This document shows positions 27,401 through 35,918 of a stretch of 64,000 bases of DNA, piece after piece. The translations under genes were made by a program, and so were the position numbers. The stretch's first letter is position 1. Each line of letters starts with the position of its first letter. This stretch comes from Nitrososphaerota archaeon. GTDB lineage: Archaea > Thermoproteota > Nitrososphaeria > Nitrososphaerales > Nitrosopumilaceae. Below the pieces are notes generated by a model. The model had not been told where the DNA came from. It saw nothing but the letters and a program-made list of their open reading frames with translations, and made no database searches. The stretch spans positions 1 through 64,000 of the forward strand of contig VHBH01000003.1 in assembly GCA_016872055.1 (NCBI GenBank), in the 5' to 3' direction.

Positions 27401-27650
27401 GCCGCTCTGATTCTATTATCGATGAGACATACTCTGGCGTAACTGGAAGAAGGTACACCTTATCTGCAAACCTAGTGTCTGTCTGAATCGTCGCGATATT
27501 AGGATTAATCAGTACGGATTTCAGACCGTCTTCGTGTATGGCCTTGAGGCATTGGCTACCGGAGTAGTCGAATTAGCGGTCGTTTTAGCGACTTTCGCCT
27601 GCTTCTCCGATTTTGATTGCCCCACTACCAAGAACTAGGATTTTTTTCAG
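24405..27650 (-). CDS. carB: Carbamoyl-phosphate synthase large subunit, 5' end disrupted
   Basis: Makes carbamoyl phosphate from glutamine-derived ammonia, bicarbonate and ATP with CarA. Uninterrupted frame from the ATG at 27458 (1017 residues, ATP-grasp motifs such as AYTLGGRGGGVAH and YVLSGAAM, oligomerisation and MGS-like C-terminal domains). Homology extends upstream: ILVLGSGAIKIGEAGE and FDYSGSQCLKAIHEDG, the conserved PreATP-grasp start, which in the same frame is split by a 21-nt insertion with two TAA stops (27573-27593). No in-frame ATG/GTG/TTG precedes KNESLKKIL; a CTG at 27648-27650 is the only near-start, and an ATG at 27656-27658 is out of frame. Whether the protein is made is uncertain. 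Confidence 0.82.
27573..27593 (-). other. 21-nt insertion in carB carrying two in-frame TAA stops
   Basis: Between the codons for GEAGE and FDYSG, which are adjacent in the CarB family, lie 21 extra bases reading S-R-stop-N-D-R-stop. Removing exactly 21 nt (27573-27593, or shifted by one or two bases) restores the conserved junction. The RNA around it can form GCG-AAA(bulge)-GUCG/CGAC-CGC (27598-27576), and the insertion itself holds a 12-nt imperfect tandem repeat (cgctaaaacgac/cgctaattcgac). Intron, bypass element, mutation or assembly error cannot be told apart from sequence alone. Confidence 0.75.
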
Positions 27651-27666
27651 TGACTCATTTTTGAAT

Positions 27667-28812
27667 TTACTTCCCTCCTTTAATCAAAGAATCAAGCTCT
27701 TCGAAAACAAATTTGCAGTCGTATGGGCCAGGCGATGCCTCTGGGTGAAATTGCACTGCAATTATTTTTTTGAGCTTGTGTCGAATGCCTTCGACTGTGT
27801 TATCGTCAGTATTTGTAAACCATAAATCAAATTCGGTTTTTCCAAGTGAATCAGGGTCTATACAGTAACCGTGATTCTGGGATGTGACGTAGACCTGCTT
27901 GTTTTGTAAATTAAGGCAGGATTTGTTTTGTCCCCGATGTCCGTACTTTAGCTTGTACGTGGATGCACCGCCAGCAAGTCCTATTATTTGTGCGCCAAGA
28001 CAAATGCCAAGTGTTGGGATATTATTTTGGATTAGATTCTTGGCAGTTTCTATTGTCTCAGGGCATGCCTCAGGATCTCCAGGCCCGTTACTTAGCACGA
28101 CGCCCTTTGGGGAATATTTCATGATATCTGAATAGCTAGTGTTCCACGGTACTTTGATGACTTTGTATCCAAGATCCCGAACATTGCGCAGTATGGCATT
28201 TTTGACACCAGTATCCACCACCACGACACAGTCAGACTCTTGCCCAAATGACTGGACTTGTTTTGTGGAAACTACATTCATGAATTTTTCCTCAGAGTAT
28301 GGTTTTGCAGTTGCCAGCTCTTTTTTGATCTGCTCCACATTTATTTCAGAATCAGACACCACTAGTGCCGCCATTGTGACTCCGCTGATTCGTAGTCTTT
28401 TTGTAAGCTCGCGCGTGTCAATATCAGAAATTCCAGGAATTCCCTCTTTGTGCATCCACTCATCTAGTGTCATCGATAGATTCCAGTGGCTTGCAATCTC
28501 GGATAATTCATGGACCACTAATCCCCGAGCCTGAATACACCCGGATTCAAAGAATTTTGATATCCCAGACTCGTCGGCTTGTGATGGGTCAGGCACTCCA
28601 TAATTACCCACAAGCGGATAGGTCAAAGTCAGTATTTGTCCCGAATAAGACGGGTCAGTCAGGGTTTCGACATATCCCACCATTCCGGTGTTAAAAACAA
28701 GTTCACCAAAAACATTCTTCGAGGCGCCAAAGCCCCTGCCAGAAAGAATAGTACCATCAGATAAGATCAGTTTTGCATATTTGTTTGCAAACTGGGATTT
28801 TTTTATTGAAAT
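27667..28812 (-). CDS. carA: Carbamoyl-phosphate synthase small subunit, non-canonical start
   Basis: Glutaminase partner of CarB; class I glutamine amidotransferase. Visible motifs: VVLSNGPGDPEACPE, GICLGAQIIG (catalytic Cys) and AVQFHPEASPG. The earliest in-frame ATG (28681-28683) would drop about 43 conserved residues (ANKYAKLILSDGT, GRGFGASKNVFGELVFNTG). In that upstream segment there is no ATG, GTG or TTG before the stop. The start given is an ATT at 28810-28812, placed 6 nt after GGAGG (28819-28823) and about 35 nt after a TATA-like CTTAAAT (28844-28850). Ends 17 nt before the carB homology begins. Confidence 0.85.
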   Translation of the reverse strand: MSIKKSQFANKYAKLILSDGTILSGRGFGASKNVFGELVFNTGMVGYVETLTDPSYSGQILTLTYPLVGNYGVPDPSQADESGISKFFESGCIQARGLVVHELSEIASHWNLSMTLDEWMHKEGIPGISDIDTRELTKRLRISGVTMAALVVSDSEINVEQIKKELATAKPYSEEKFMNVVSTKQVQSFGQESDCVVVVDTGVKNAILRNVRDLGYKVIKVPWNTSYSDIMKYSPKGVVLSNGPGDPEACPETIETAKNLIQNNIPTLGICLGAQIIGLAGGASTYKLKYGHRGQNKSCLNLQNKQVYVTSQNHGYCIDPDSLGKTEFDLWFTNTDDNTVEGIRHKLKKIIAVQFHPEASPGPYDCKFVFEELDSLIKGGK

Positions 28813-28843
28813 TGTGACCCTCCGTGATTGGATTTTCGAGATG

Positions 28844-28850
28844 ATTTAAG
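28844..28850 (-). promoter_or_regulatory. TATA-like box and GGAGG ahead of carA
   Basis: CTTAAAT on the minus strand, followed by GGAGG at 28819-28823. Their spacing to an ATT (28812) supports initiation upstream of the first ATG, but no experiment is implied. Confidence 0.4.
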
Positions 28851-28922
28851 TTTTATGAGTAAGAAAGCGATCAGTTTCAGGAAAAACGGAATTTTGGTAC
28901 TTGACTAATTCCAAAATTGAAT

Positions 28923-30122
28923 TTATAGTGCGCGGAACTGCTCGCTCCACTTGTAGTAAGCGCGAATCATATCCATCGATACGCTCGGCTTGCGTCTTGC
29001 CATTATTTCCTTGAAATCAGCCACTGTTAGATCTCGAGGCTGCGGCGGAGTCTCGCCCGCTATTGGCTCGTGATAGCCAGGCTGTGTGAATAATTCATTT
29101 ACAATTCTTAGCTGTGCACTCTGGCAGACATCTTTGACATCAGATGCAGAATAGCCATCAAATAATTTTGCAAGCTCCATTGGCTTTACCTTATCATCCT
29201 TCTTTAGTTGTGCAGTATACAGTTCAAAGAGCGCTTCTCTTGCTTCAAGTGTTGGCAATGGTACATAGACTCTTTTTTGGAATCTTCGCAAGAACGGCCA
29301 ATCCAAGCTCCACGGTTTGTTGGTTGCACCGATTACGTACATTTTGATATCTTTACCTTTTCCGTTGATTCCATCCATTTCCGTTAGGAACTGATTCTTG
29401 GTTCTAACCTCGCCTCCGACTTCGGAGTTACGGTTTCCGAGTAGTGAGTCGATTTCATCTATGAATAGTATGACTGGCTTGTTTTCCTTTTCCGCATATC
29501 CACGAGCTAATTTGAATACCTTTGAGACATTTTTTTCTGCTTCGCCTAACCACTTTGACATCATCGATGCAGCATCCACCACAATGAAGTAACCATCTAT
29601 TTCGTTTGCAGTGGCAGCAGCCAGAACTGTTTTTCCACATCCTGGTGGACCATACAAGAGTATGCCTCTTGGCCAGCCAAGTGGAAACAAGTCTGCTCTT
29701 TGTGTAGGATAAACAATGGATTCGCGCAATGCGTTTTTAGCATCATCTAGACCGATTACTTCCTTCCAAGTAACATCGGGTTTTTCCTTCATTATCAGGT
29801 CATCAAATGTGTCTTCGTCCTTTTTCTTTTCCAGCTGCGCCTTTTGCTCAGCAGGGGTTGCATTTGGGTCCACGGCAGGCTCTATATCTACACCATGGTT
29901 CATCTGCAAAGCCTTGATTCTGTTCTCATATGCGCGACACCTCTCAGTGTAAACCTTGTTTAGCTTGTTGTCTGGGTATAATTGGATTAATTTTACTAGC
30001 GAGTCGATTGCCTTTTGGTAGTTAGCAATTGCCATTCCTCGGGCACCCTGAGAGTCGAGCTTTATTGCATCGGATGCGTATTTTGATGCGTTGTTTTCTA
30101 GTTCTTGTGGTGCCAGACTCAT
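28923..30122 (-). CDS. cdvC: CdvC, Vps4-like AAA ATPase
   Basis: 399 residues. N-terminal MIT-like helical domain (residues about 5-75, AIKLDSQGARGMAIANYQKA), a Pro/Lys-rich linker, then an AAA domain with Walker A GPPGCGKT (158-165), Walker B ILFIDEID (218-225), and GATNKPWSLDWPFLRRF with the arginine finger. CdvC disassembles ESCRT-III filaments during archaeal cytokinesis; Thaumarchaeota divide with the Cdv system. It is the last gene of a three-gene operon (gaps 2 and 11 nt). Walker and MIT features leave little doubt. Confidence 0.95.
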   Translation of the reverse strand: MSLAPQELENNASKYASDAIKLDSQGARGMAIANYQKAIDSLVKLIQLYPDNKLNKVYTERCRAYENRIKALQMNHGVDIEPAVDPNATPAEQKAQLEKKKDEDTFDDLIMKEKPDVTWKEVIGLDDAKNALRESIVYPTQRADLFPLGWPRGILLYGPPGCGKTVLAAATANEIDGYFIVVDAASMMSKWLGEAEKNVSKVFKLARGYAEKENKPVILFIDEIDSLLGNRNSEVGGEVRTKNQFLTEMDGINGKGKDIKMYVIGATNKPWSLDWPFLRRFQKRVYVPLPTLEAREALFELYTAQLKKDDKVKPMELAKLFDGYSASDVKDVCQSAQLRIVNELFTQPGYHEPIAGETPPQPRDLTVADFKEIMARRKPSVSMDMIRAYYKWSEQFRAL

Positions 30123-30124
30123 TT

Positions 30125-30589
30125 CTATACTACCTGCTCGAATGTGAATTTAGATTTGCCTTGGTATTCTTGGGTGTGAACTCCGTTGACAAATTTTGTT
30201 AAATTTATTGTACCTTGATTTTGGCCATCAAACGATAGATTATTTGACACATCGCTCTTTGCGCTCTCTATTTCAGACACTGATGATTTTGCCGATATGA
30301 GTAATTCCTGGATTTGATCATTTACCTCCCCAATAGAGACAGACCAGTTTTTCATCATGTCTACGAATTCTCGCAATAACGCGTAGGCCTCTTTTTTGCC
30401 GTGGTGTTTTAATATTATCTGCTCGGCTAGTGCCAGTATTGAATCCAGGTCCTCGAGCTCGTCCTTTGATAGCTTGTTTATTTTTGATTCATAGTTAGGG
30501 TTGGATTCTAGGATCTTTTTTCTGACTAGGTCGGAAAGCTGCTTTACCTTGCCTAAATCACGCTCAAAGTTGGTACTCTCAAAGTTCAT
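30125..30589 (-). CDS. Coiled-coil protein in cdvC operon, unknown
   Basis: 154 residues, helical throughout, 2 nt upstream of cdvC. Segments VKQLSDLVRKKILESNPNYE and LDSILALAEQIILKHHGKKE suggest long helices; the C-terminal end (TINLTKFVNGVHTQEYQGKS) is less helical and may be a peptide motif. No ESCRT-III consensus. Its place between the ESCRT-III-like gene and cdvC suggests a division-linked adaptor, which is inference from position alone. Confidence 0.75.
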   Translation of the reverse strand: MNFESTNFERDLGKVKQLSDLVRKKILESNPNYESKINKLSKDELEDLDSILALAEQIILKHHGKKEAYALLREFVDMMKNWSVSIGEVNDQIQELLISAKSSVSEIESAKSDVSNNLSFDGQNQGTINLTKFVNGVHTQEYQGKSKFTFEQVV

Positions 30590-30600
30590 GGTGTGTATAA

Positions 30601-31140
30601 TTAGTAATTAAGATTAGGATAGAACTTGCGGATTTTAGATTCGGCAATCAAATTAAGCTCAGCTAGAATTTGTTTGGATTCGAGGTTTGTCTGCTTAAAA
30701 TCAAACCGTGATTCCAGCAGACAACCAGAATCCATGACAATGCTGCCCAAAGAAGTCGAGAGCTCAACTAGGTCTTGGCGAGTGCTAGGGACTATTCCGT
30801 AGATGTTAGAGTTTATCATTCTGATTAGCGAAATTAGCGGACAGATTTGTATAATGCCTGAGATTTGCGATATTGCAAGTAGTGTGGATTTGACGGACTT
30901 GATTGCATTTATTGCGACTAGAATGCTTGTTTCCATTTCCAATTGTGTATTTTCTAGTGAGTCATTTTGTCCGTAAAATTGCATATTTTTGGCATGGAGT
31001 TCAGAGCTCGCCTGGTCCAGCTTGTCTAGTATCATGCCAGAAACATGAATGCAGTATTCCAGTCTTGGCTTTATTGTTATAGCATATGGGTTTGGCAAAA
31101 CCTGGACCGTGTCATTTACAAATACAGAGCTTGAGACCAT
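30601..31140 (-). CDS. Divergent ESCRT-III/CdvB-like protein
   Basis: 179 residues. The pattern PLISLIRMINSNIYGIVPST (about 101-120) followed by RQDLVELSTSLGSIVMDSG matches the CdvB/ESCRT-III core motif (SVIRxIxSxxxGVMPExxQEL ... LSxIxxDAG), with acidic/polar changes, and the preceding helices resemble the ESCRT-III helical hairpin. No clear C-terminal MIT-interacting motif was seen. Encoded 11 nt upstream of the next operon gene, in the order ESCRT-III-like, coiled-coil, cdvC. Homology is inferred by pattern; a profile search would settle it. Confidence 0.75.
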   Translation of the reverse strand: MVSSSVFVNDTVQVLPNPYAITIKPRLEYCIHVSGMILDKLDQASSELHAKNMQFYGQNDSLENTQLEMETSILVAINAIKSVKSTLLAISQISGIIQICPLISLIRMINSNIYGIVPSTRQDLVELSTSLGSIVMDSGCLLESRFDFKQTNLESKQILAELNLIAESKIRKFYPNLNY

Positions 31141-31262
31141 ACCTAGTTTTAGATCTGGGGTTTGCTTATGAGTGCGGTGTCCCAGATTTTATCGTAACCG
31201 CGGTAACAAGTGCCGAGGGTTACAGTTTTTTTCTAATTGTTTACTGAAATTGACAAACGGTC

Positions 31263-32441
31263 TTGACTAGAAAACCTCCAAGAATGCGCATGGGAAAAGA
31301 ACGGGAAATAACAGTAAGTCTAGAAGAATTTGGATTATCGCAGTATGAGGCGCGAGCCTATGTCACACTAATTACCAAGGGGACGATTTCCGCATCGGAT
31401 GTTGCATATTATGCAGAGTTGCCAAGAACAAAGGTCTACCCAGTTTTGCTAAAATTACAGCAGAAAAAACTCGTCATAATATCAAGATCAAAGCCAATAA
31501 TGTGCACGGCAATTGCGCCAGAGGACGCATTTGACGAAATTGTGCACGAGCAGATTAGCAAGGTTGACGCAATGAACACATTGGTATCAAAATTAAAGAA
31601 AATAAGCGAGGATGGTAAAAAGGCGCAAGGAGCAGAAGAAAAACGATATTTCCACCTAGGTGCAAACTATGTCCCAGATAGAATGCGAGCAATGATTGAC
31701 GGTGCAAAGACATCAATTCACATCACTGCAGATTCTTGGGGGTTGTCAATTTTAGCCGAATGTAAGGAAGAATTGCTATCTGTGCTTCGACGAGACCTAG
31801 ACGTTAGACTAGTCGTACCAGTATCGGTTATTGGTTCTGAATCATTTAGGAATATTCCAGACGGAGTGAAGATTCGCTCATCTGAAATCGTTCAAAACTG
31901 TTTTGCCTTTGATGATTCCGAAATCTTGCTAATAGACAACACAAATGGTAGAGGTGCAATCTTTTCTGGAACTGACATTCTTAGTGCAAGCCAATCAAGA
32001 TTGTTTGCCCAACTATGGAAGGATGCCCTAAAAATCGATAACCTGTCAGAGATGACAAAGAGTCAGGCACTCGAAGTCTGCAAAATTATCAATATCATAA
32101 ACCAAAATGGCTTAGGTTTTGCGCTGCATTCTATACTAAACTCGAAAAAATTTGTTGACTTTACCAAGTTCCTGGACAAGTCAGGAATCTCACTCAAGGA
32201 CAAATCTCTAGACCAAGTCCTAGATATCGTTAACTCTACACTAGAGATGACATGTTCTGGCAAGGTCCAATATGATGAAAAAACAAACAATATCATTTTA
32301 GAATCAAAGATAAACTCTGGTCATTCCCTACCATGGGCAATGCTCATTGAGAGTTATTTAGAACAAAAGGGCAACCACCCCAAAATGATTTATCATTCAG
32401 ATTCGCATAAGGGCGAGATGATTCATCTCAAGATAAATTAG
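31263..32441 (+). CDS. TrmB-family transcriptional regulator
   Basis: 392 residues. N-terminal winged helix (SLEEFGLSQYEARAYVTLIT, ASDVAYYAELPRTKVYPVLL) followed by a TrmB-type sensor domain (HLGANYVPDRMRAMIDGAKT ... VRLVVPVSVIG). The C-terminal 120 residues are unusual for the family and may be a separate ligand or oligomerisation domain. Start used is TTG 31263; ATG 31284 is also possible. Divergent from the cdvC operon, so local regulation of it is possible but not shown. Confidence 0.85.
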   Translation: MTRKPPRMRMGKEREITVSLEEFGLSQYEARAYVTLITKGTISASDVAYYAELPRTKVYPVLLKLQQKKLVIISRSKPIMCTAIAPEDAFDEIVHEQISKVDAMNTLVSKLKKISEDGKKAQGAEEKRYFHLGANYVPDRMRAMIDGAKTSIHITADSWGLSILAECKEELLSVLRRDLDVRLVVPVSVIGSESFRNIPDGVKIRSSEIVQNCFAFDDSEILLIDNTNGRGAIFSGTDILSASQSRLFAQLWKDALKIDNLSEMTKSQALEVCKIINIINQNGLGFALHSILNSKKFVDFTKFLDKSGISLKDKSLDQVLDIVNSTLEMTCSGKVQYDEKTNNIILESKINSGHSLPWAMLIESYLEQKGNHPKMIYHSDSHKGEMIHLKIN

Positions 32442-32748
32442 ACATAGTCAATTTAATTCAAAATCGCTATCTATGCCCGTTGAGAAACGACTGCACCTTT
32501 AATGGAACACTAACATCAGAGCTTTCATCATGCCTAGAAAAATAGGCCATGCTATAACAAAATAAGATTGTATAATCACAATAAAAGGTGATGCAATCGA
32601 CAATCTAATAGCATCTACAATAAAAACAAACATGTAGAATTACAAATCAAATTCTCTGAGCACACTAATATTTTCCAGAGAAATCCCAAAGGAAAAAATG
32701 GGAATCAAATTATGCACGTGATCTTAAAACAATAAATTCCCAATCATT
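32442..32748. other. Intergenic region, nothing recognised
   Basis: About 307 nt, A+T-rich. No gene, RNA or repeat supported. The RidA promoter should be near its right end. Confidence 0.4.
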
Positions 32749-33216
32749 TTGAATCATTCCATGATAGAAGAAAGGCTAAAGCAGCTAAACCTCACACTTC
32801 CAATACCTCCAAAGCCTGCTGGTTCCTACATCCCGGTAGTGATATCAGGGAATCTGGCATTTGTCTCAGGACAAATACCAATGCGTGACGGCAAGGTCAT
32901 ATACACTGGTAAAGTTCCTTCTGAGAAATCAATCGAAGAAGCACAAGCAGCTGCAAAACTGTGTGCGATTAATCTTTTGGCGCAACTTCAGGCAAATCTT
33001 GGAAGCCTGGATAAAATTACAAAGATTGTTCGCGTATCAGGATTTGTAAATTGTACGCCGGAATTCTCCGAGCACCCAAAAATAATCAATGCCGCATCGG
33101 ATCTATTCTATGATATTTTTGGAGAAAAAGGCAAGCATTCTAGAATCGCAGTCGGCGTGAGCAGTCTTCCCCTAAATTCTACGGTAGAAATCGACATGAC
33201 CGTCGAGTTTTCTTAG
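32749..33216 (+). CDS. RidA/YjgF family enamine deaminase
   Basis: 155 residues with the family pattern (SYIPVVISGNLAFVSGQIPM ... KIVRVSGFVNC ... AVGVSSLPLNSTVEIDMTVE). RidA proteins deaminate reactive 2-aminoacrylate-type enamines. Start TTG 32749; ATG 32761 gives a slightly shorter N-terminus and is equally possible. The stop overlaps the convergent DHH gene by 4 nt. Confidence 0.9.
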   Translation: MNHSMIEERLKQLNLTLPIPPKPAGSYIPVVISGNLAFVSGQIPMRDGKVIYTGKVPSEKSIEEAQAAAKLCAINLLAQLQANLGSLDKITKIVRVSGFVNCTPEFSEHPKIINAASDLFYDIFGEKGKHSRIAVGVSSLPLNSTVEIDMTVEFS

Positions 33217-34220
33217 GCTTTCTGGTTTAGTCTTGCGTTAAACTCTTTGATAAACGGCAGAATCTTGTCTTTTGGTATTACTGCCCCGCATGCCTTATCG
33301 TGTCCACCCCCAGAGCCACCAAACTCTGCAGATAGTCCGTTTACCATTCTTCCCAGATGTATCTTGCAGGATTTAGAGCCGCGGATGGAAACAGCATAGA
33401 TTCCATGGTCTATTCTTTCCTTGTATGCAACACCAACATCCTTTCCAGATAATCCCAGAACAAAGTTGACTGCACCTGATGCACCGGCATCCGTTATTTC
33501 CATGTAACCGAGATTCTTCATAGTTTTTAGTGATTTTTTGACCTTGGCAATCATCTCTGCTAATTTTCCGACCTGAATTTGCGCAAACTCGAATGTGTTT
33601 GGAATTTCATGTGGAAATTTTGATTCAGCGAGCATTTCCACCAAGTACAGTAAATAGTCAGGATCCTTTTGGTGTCCCACAATGTTGTAGGTCAGAACAG
33701 TAGCTGATATCAGAGCAAACTGCCTATCATAGATTTGGAGAAGTTTTGCACCTTTTGGTCTGTCCTCCATGTAATCAGTAATAGCTGCACATGTGGCAAC
33801 AAATGTGGAATGGTCAGATAGTTTTTTCTTGTATGCATCATACACTTGCACCGTGGTGCATTCGTTGGTGTCGTGGAATATTTTGACTTTGGCCTTTTCG
33901 AGTTTTTTTATTATTTCTGGATCGATATCGTGATGATCGATATAGGTGACTGCAACCTTGCGCTTTCTGAGAGTTGACAATACTTCGACAAACTTGTCCT
34001 GGTTATTTTTTGCAAGCCCCAAATCACAAATGTATAGTGTCTTTAGCTTCTCATCATTGATCAGGGTCTCAATTACAGGCATTAAGCCCGGATAGTCAAC
34101 TAGAACTGTATCTCCTCCAAAGGCCTCTCGAATTAGTGCTGCAGAGCTGATTCCGTCTGCATCCTCCATGTGGGAGATACATAGTACCTTTGTTTTTTTG
34201 ATTGGTTTTTTTACCGCCAC
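33213..34220 (-). CDS. DHH/DHHA1-family phosphoesterase
   Basis: 335 residues. DHH-type motifs: HMEDADGISSAAL (metal D), CDLGLA, YIDHHDID (the DHH motif) and, at the C-terminus, the DHHA1 end GGSGGGHDKACGAV. Family members hydrolyse nano-RNA, single-stranded DNA or cyclic dinucleotides; substrate here unknown. Cytosolic, single gene, convergent with RidA. Confidence 0.9.
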   Translation of the reverse strand: MAVKKPIKKTKVLCISHMEDADGISSAALIREAFGGDTVLVDYPGLMPVIETLINDEKLKTLYICDLGLAKNNQDKFVEVLSTLRKRKVAVTYIDHHDIDPEIIKKLEKAKVKIFHDTNECTTVQVYDAYKKKLSDHSTFVATCAAITDYMEDRPKGAKLLQIYDRQFALISATVLTYNIVGHQKDPDYLLYLVEMLAESKFPHEIPNTFEFAQIQVGKLAEMIAKVKKSLKTMKNLGYMEITDAGASGAVNFVLGLSGKDVGVAYKERIDHGIYAVSIRGSKSCKIHLGRMVNGLSAEFGGSGGGHDKACGAVIPKDKILPFIKEFNARLNQKA

Positions 34221-34256
34221 AAAGTGCGGTTTTTTGGGCTCTAATTTAAACCAAAA

Positions 34257-34445
34257 TTACTTTTTTGCCAAAATAATTAGCTGGCGCTTGTCCTCATCTG
34301 AGAGACTGGAATACACATCATAAAACGTCGTACCGGACATTTGGGCTGCTGTGTCTATTTCCGCAAGCTTTGCCTGCAGTTGTGGTGAGGCAGACAAAAC
34401 CAATTCATCTACCTGACGCATAAAGTCGCGCTCAATATGGCTCAT
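34257..34445 (-). CDS. Small protein, paralogue of 36584-36832
   Basis: 62 residues from the ATG at 34443-34445 (a TTG at 34454 is an alternative). Motif pattern FMRQVDELVLSASPQLQAKL then GTTFYDVYSSL. The same skeleton (FTRMVDELVQFS..., GITFYEMV) occurs in the gene at 36584-36832, so the two are paralogues flanking the citrate synthase region. Family unknown; likely thaumarchaeal. Confidence 0.72.
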   Translation of the reverse strand: MSHIERDFMRQVDELVLSASPQLQAKLAEIDTAAQMSGTTFYDVYSSLSDEDKRQLIILAKK

Positions 34446-34709
34446 AATTATCAATGAAAAACAGACCTATAGGACTCTGCTTTGTCAGATTAGACCAAAT
34501 GCTATATCATATCAAACAAAACAAACGAGAACGCATCGGAAAACCACAACGAAATAGCATTTTTCAATAACATGTGTTTTCCCATCTGCCTGGTCTACGA
34601 CGCAGATATGGCAGTTTCTCGTCGCATGTAAACGTCAAAATATTATTTAAGATTGTTCACAATTCTCAGATATTTTGTAAAACAGTTGCATAAACTTAAT
34701 AGGTAATTT

Positions 34710-35894
34710 TTGGGCAGAAAGGCCAAATTGGAGACAAAAAACATAGGCCTGCGCGACATCGAAGTAGCAGACACCAAAATATCCGACATTGACGGCGAGC
34801 ACGGCAAGCTAATCTATCGCGGGTACGACATTTTGGATCTGACAAAAAACTCGACCTATGAGGAAACTGCATGCCTGTTGCTCAACGACAAGCTTCCTAC
34901 AAAATCTGAGCTTGACGAGTTCAAGCAGAGACTAATAGATGCGCGCGACATGCCGCGCCAGATGCAGTCCAACATGAGAAACTGGAAGAAAAACGCCGAC
35001 CCCATGGTAATGATGCAGGCGTTTGTTGTTGCGCTATCTGGTTATTATGACGACAAGGGCTCAAGTGAGCAGGAGGTAAACTATCAGAGTGCAATATCTC
35101 TCATATCAAAAACACCCACCATAGTTGCAAGCTGGGAGCGGGTCCGCACAGGAAAAGACATTGTAGACCCAGACCCAAGATTATCACATGCTGCAAATTT
35201 TCTAAACATGCTTGTGGGAGAAAAGCCGGACGCTGAAACAGAAAGAATTTTCGATATTTGTCTGATTTTACATGCAGACCACACATTTAACGCGTCCACG
35301 TTTGCAGCACGTGAAGTAGCATCGACTGGTGCACACATGTATTCGGCAGTCAGCGCGGCAATTGGTGCACTGTCGGGACCGTTGCACGGCGGTGCAAACT
35401 ATGAGGTAATGAAGATGTTACTTGACATCAAGTCAGTGGATAACGCAGAATCATGGGTCAAAGAAAGGATTGCTAATGGCCAAAAGATAATGGGCATGGG
35501 CCATGCAGTGTACCGTACGTATGACCCAAGGGCTCAGGTCCTCAAGGAGCTATCACGAAAAATGGCAAAAAAGACAGGCTCACCGTGGTACGATATCACC
35601 CAGGCAGTGGAGGAGACTACTATCCGCGAGATGAAGCGACAAAAGGGAATTGACATTTACCCAAATGTGGACTTGTACTCTGCATCGCTGTACTATATGC
35701 TCAAGATTCCACCAGATCTTAATACCCCAATCTTTGCAATATCTCGAGTAGCTGGATGGACCTCGCATGTCATAGAGGAAAAATTTGCGCAGGCTGCTCC
35801 AAAGACAGCACTGTATAGACCAAAGGCAGTATATGTCGGCAAATATTGCGGACCGCAAGGCTGCACGTACGAGCCAATCGATCTTAGAAGATAA
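34710..35894 (+). CDS. gltA: Citrate synthase
   Basis: 394 residues. Condenses acetyl-CoA and oxaloacetate. Active-site patterns are present: LHADHTFNAS, GPLHGGANYE (His) and GMGHAVYRTYDPRA, with the catalytic Asp region in VDLYSASLYYML. Length is typical of archaeal type. Start is TTG 34710 after a TATA-like region; no ATG precedes the conserved part. Single gene. Confidence 0.95.
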   Translation: MGRKAKLETKNIGLRDIEVADTKISDIDGEHGKLIYRGYDILDLTKNSTYEETACLLLNDKLPTKSELDEFKQRLIDARDMPRQMQSNMRNWKKNADPMVMMQAFVVALSGYYDDKGSSEQEVNYQSAISLISKTPTIVASWERVRTGKDIVDPDPRLSHAANFLNMLVGEKPDAETERIFDICLILHADHTFNASTFAAREVASTGAHMYSAVSAAIGALSGPLHGGANYEVMKMLLDIKSVDNAESWVKERIANGQKIMGMGHAVYRTYDPRAQVLKELSRKMAKKTGSPWYDITQAVEETTIREMKRQKGIDIYPNVDLYSASLYYMLKIPPDLNTPIFAISRVAGWTSHVIEEKFAQAAPKTALYRPKAVYVGKYCGPQGCTYEPIDLRR

Positions 35895-35918
35895 TTACCT
35901 GGCACAATAAAAAATGCA

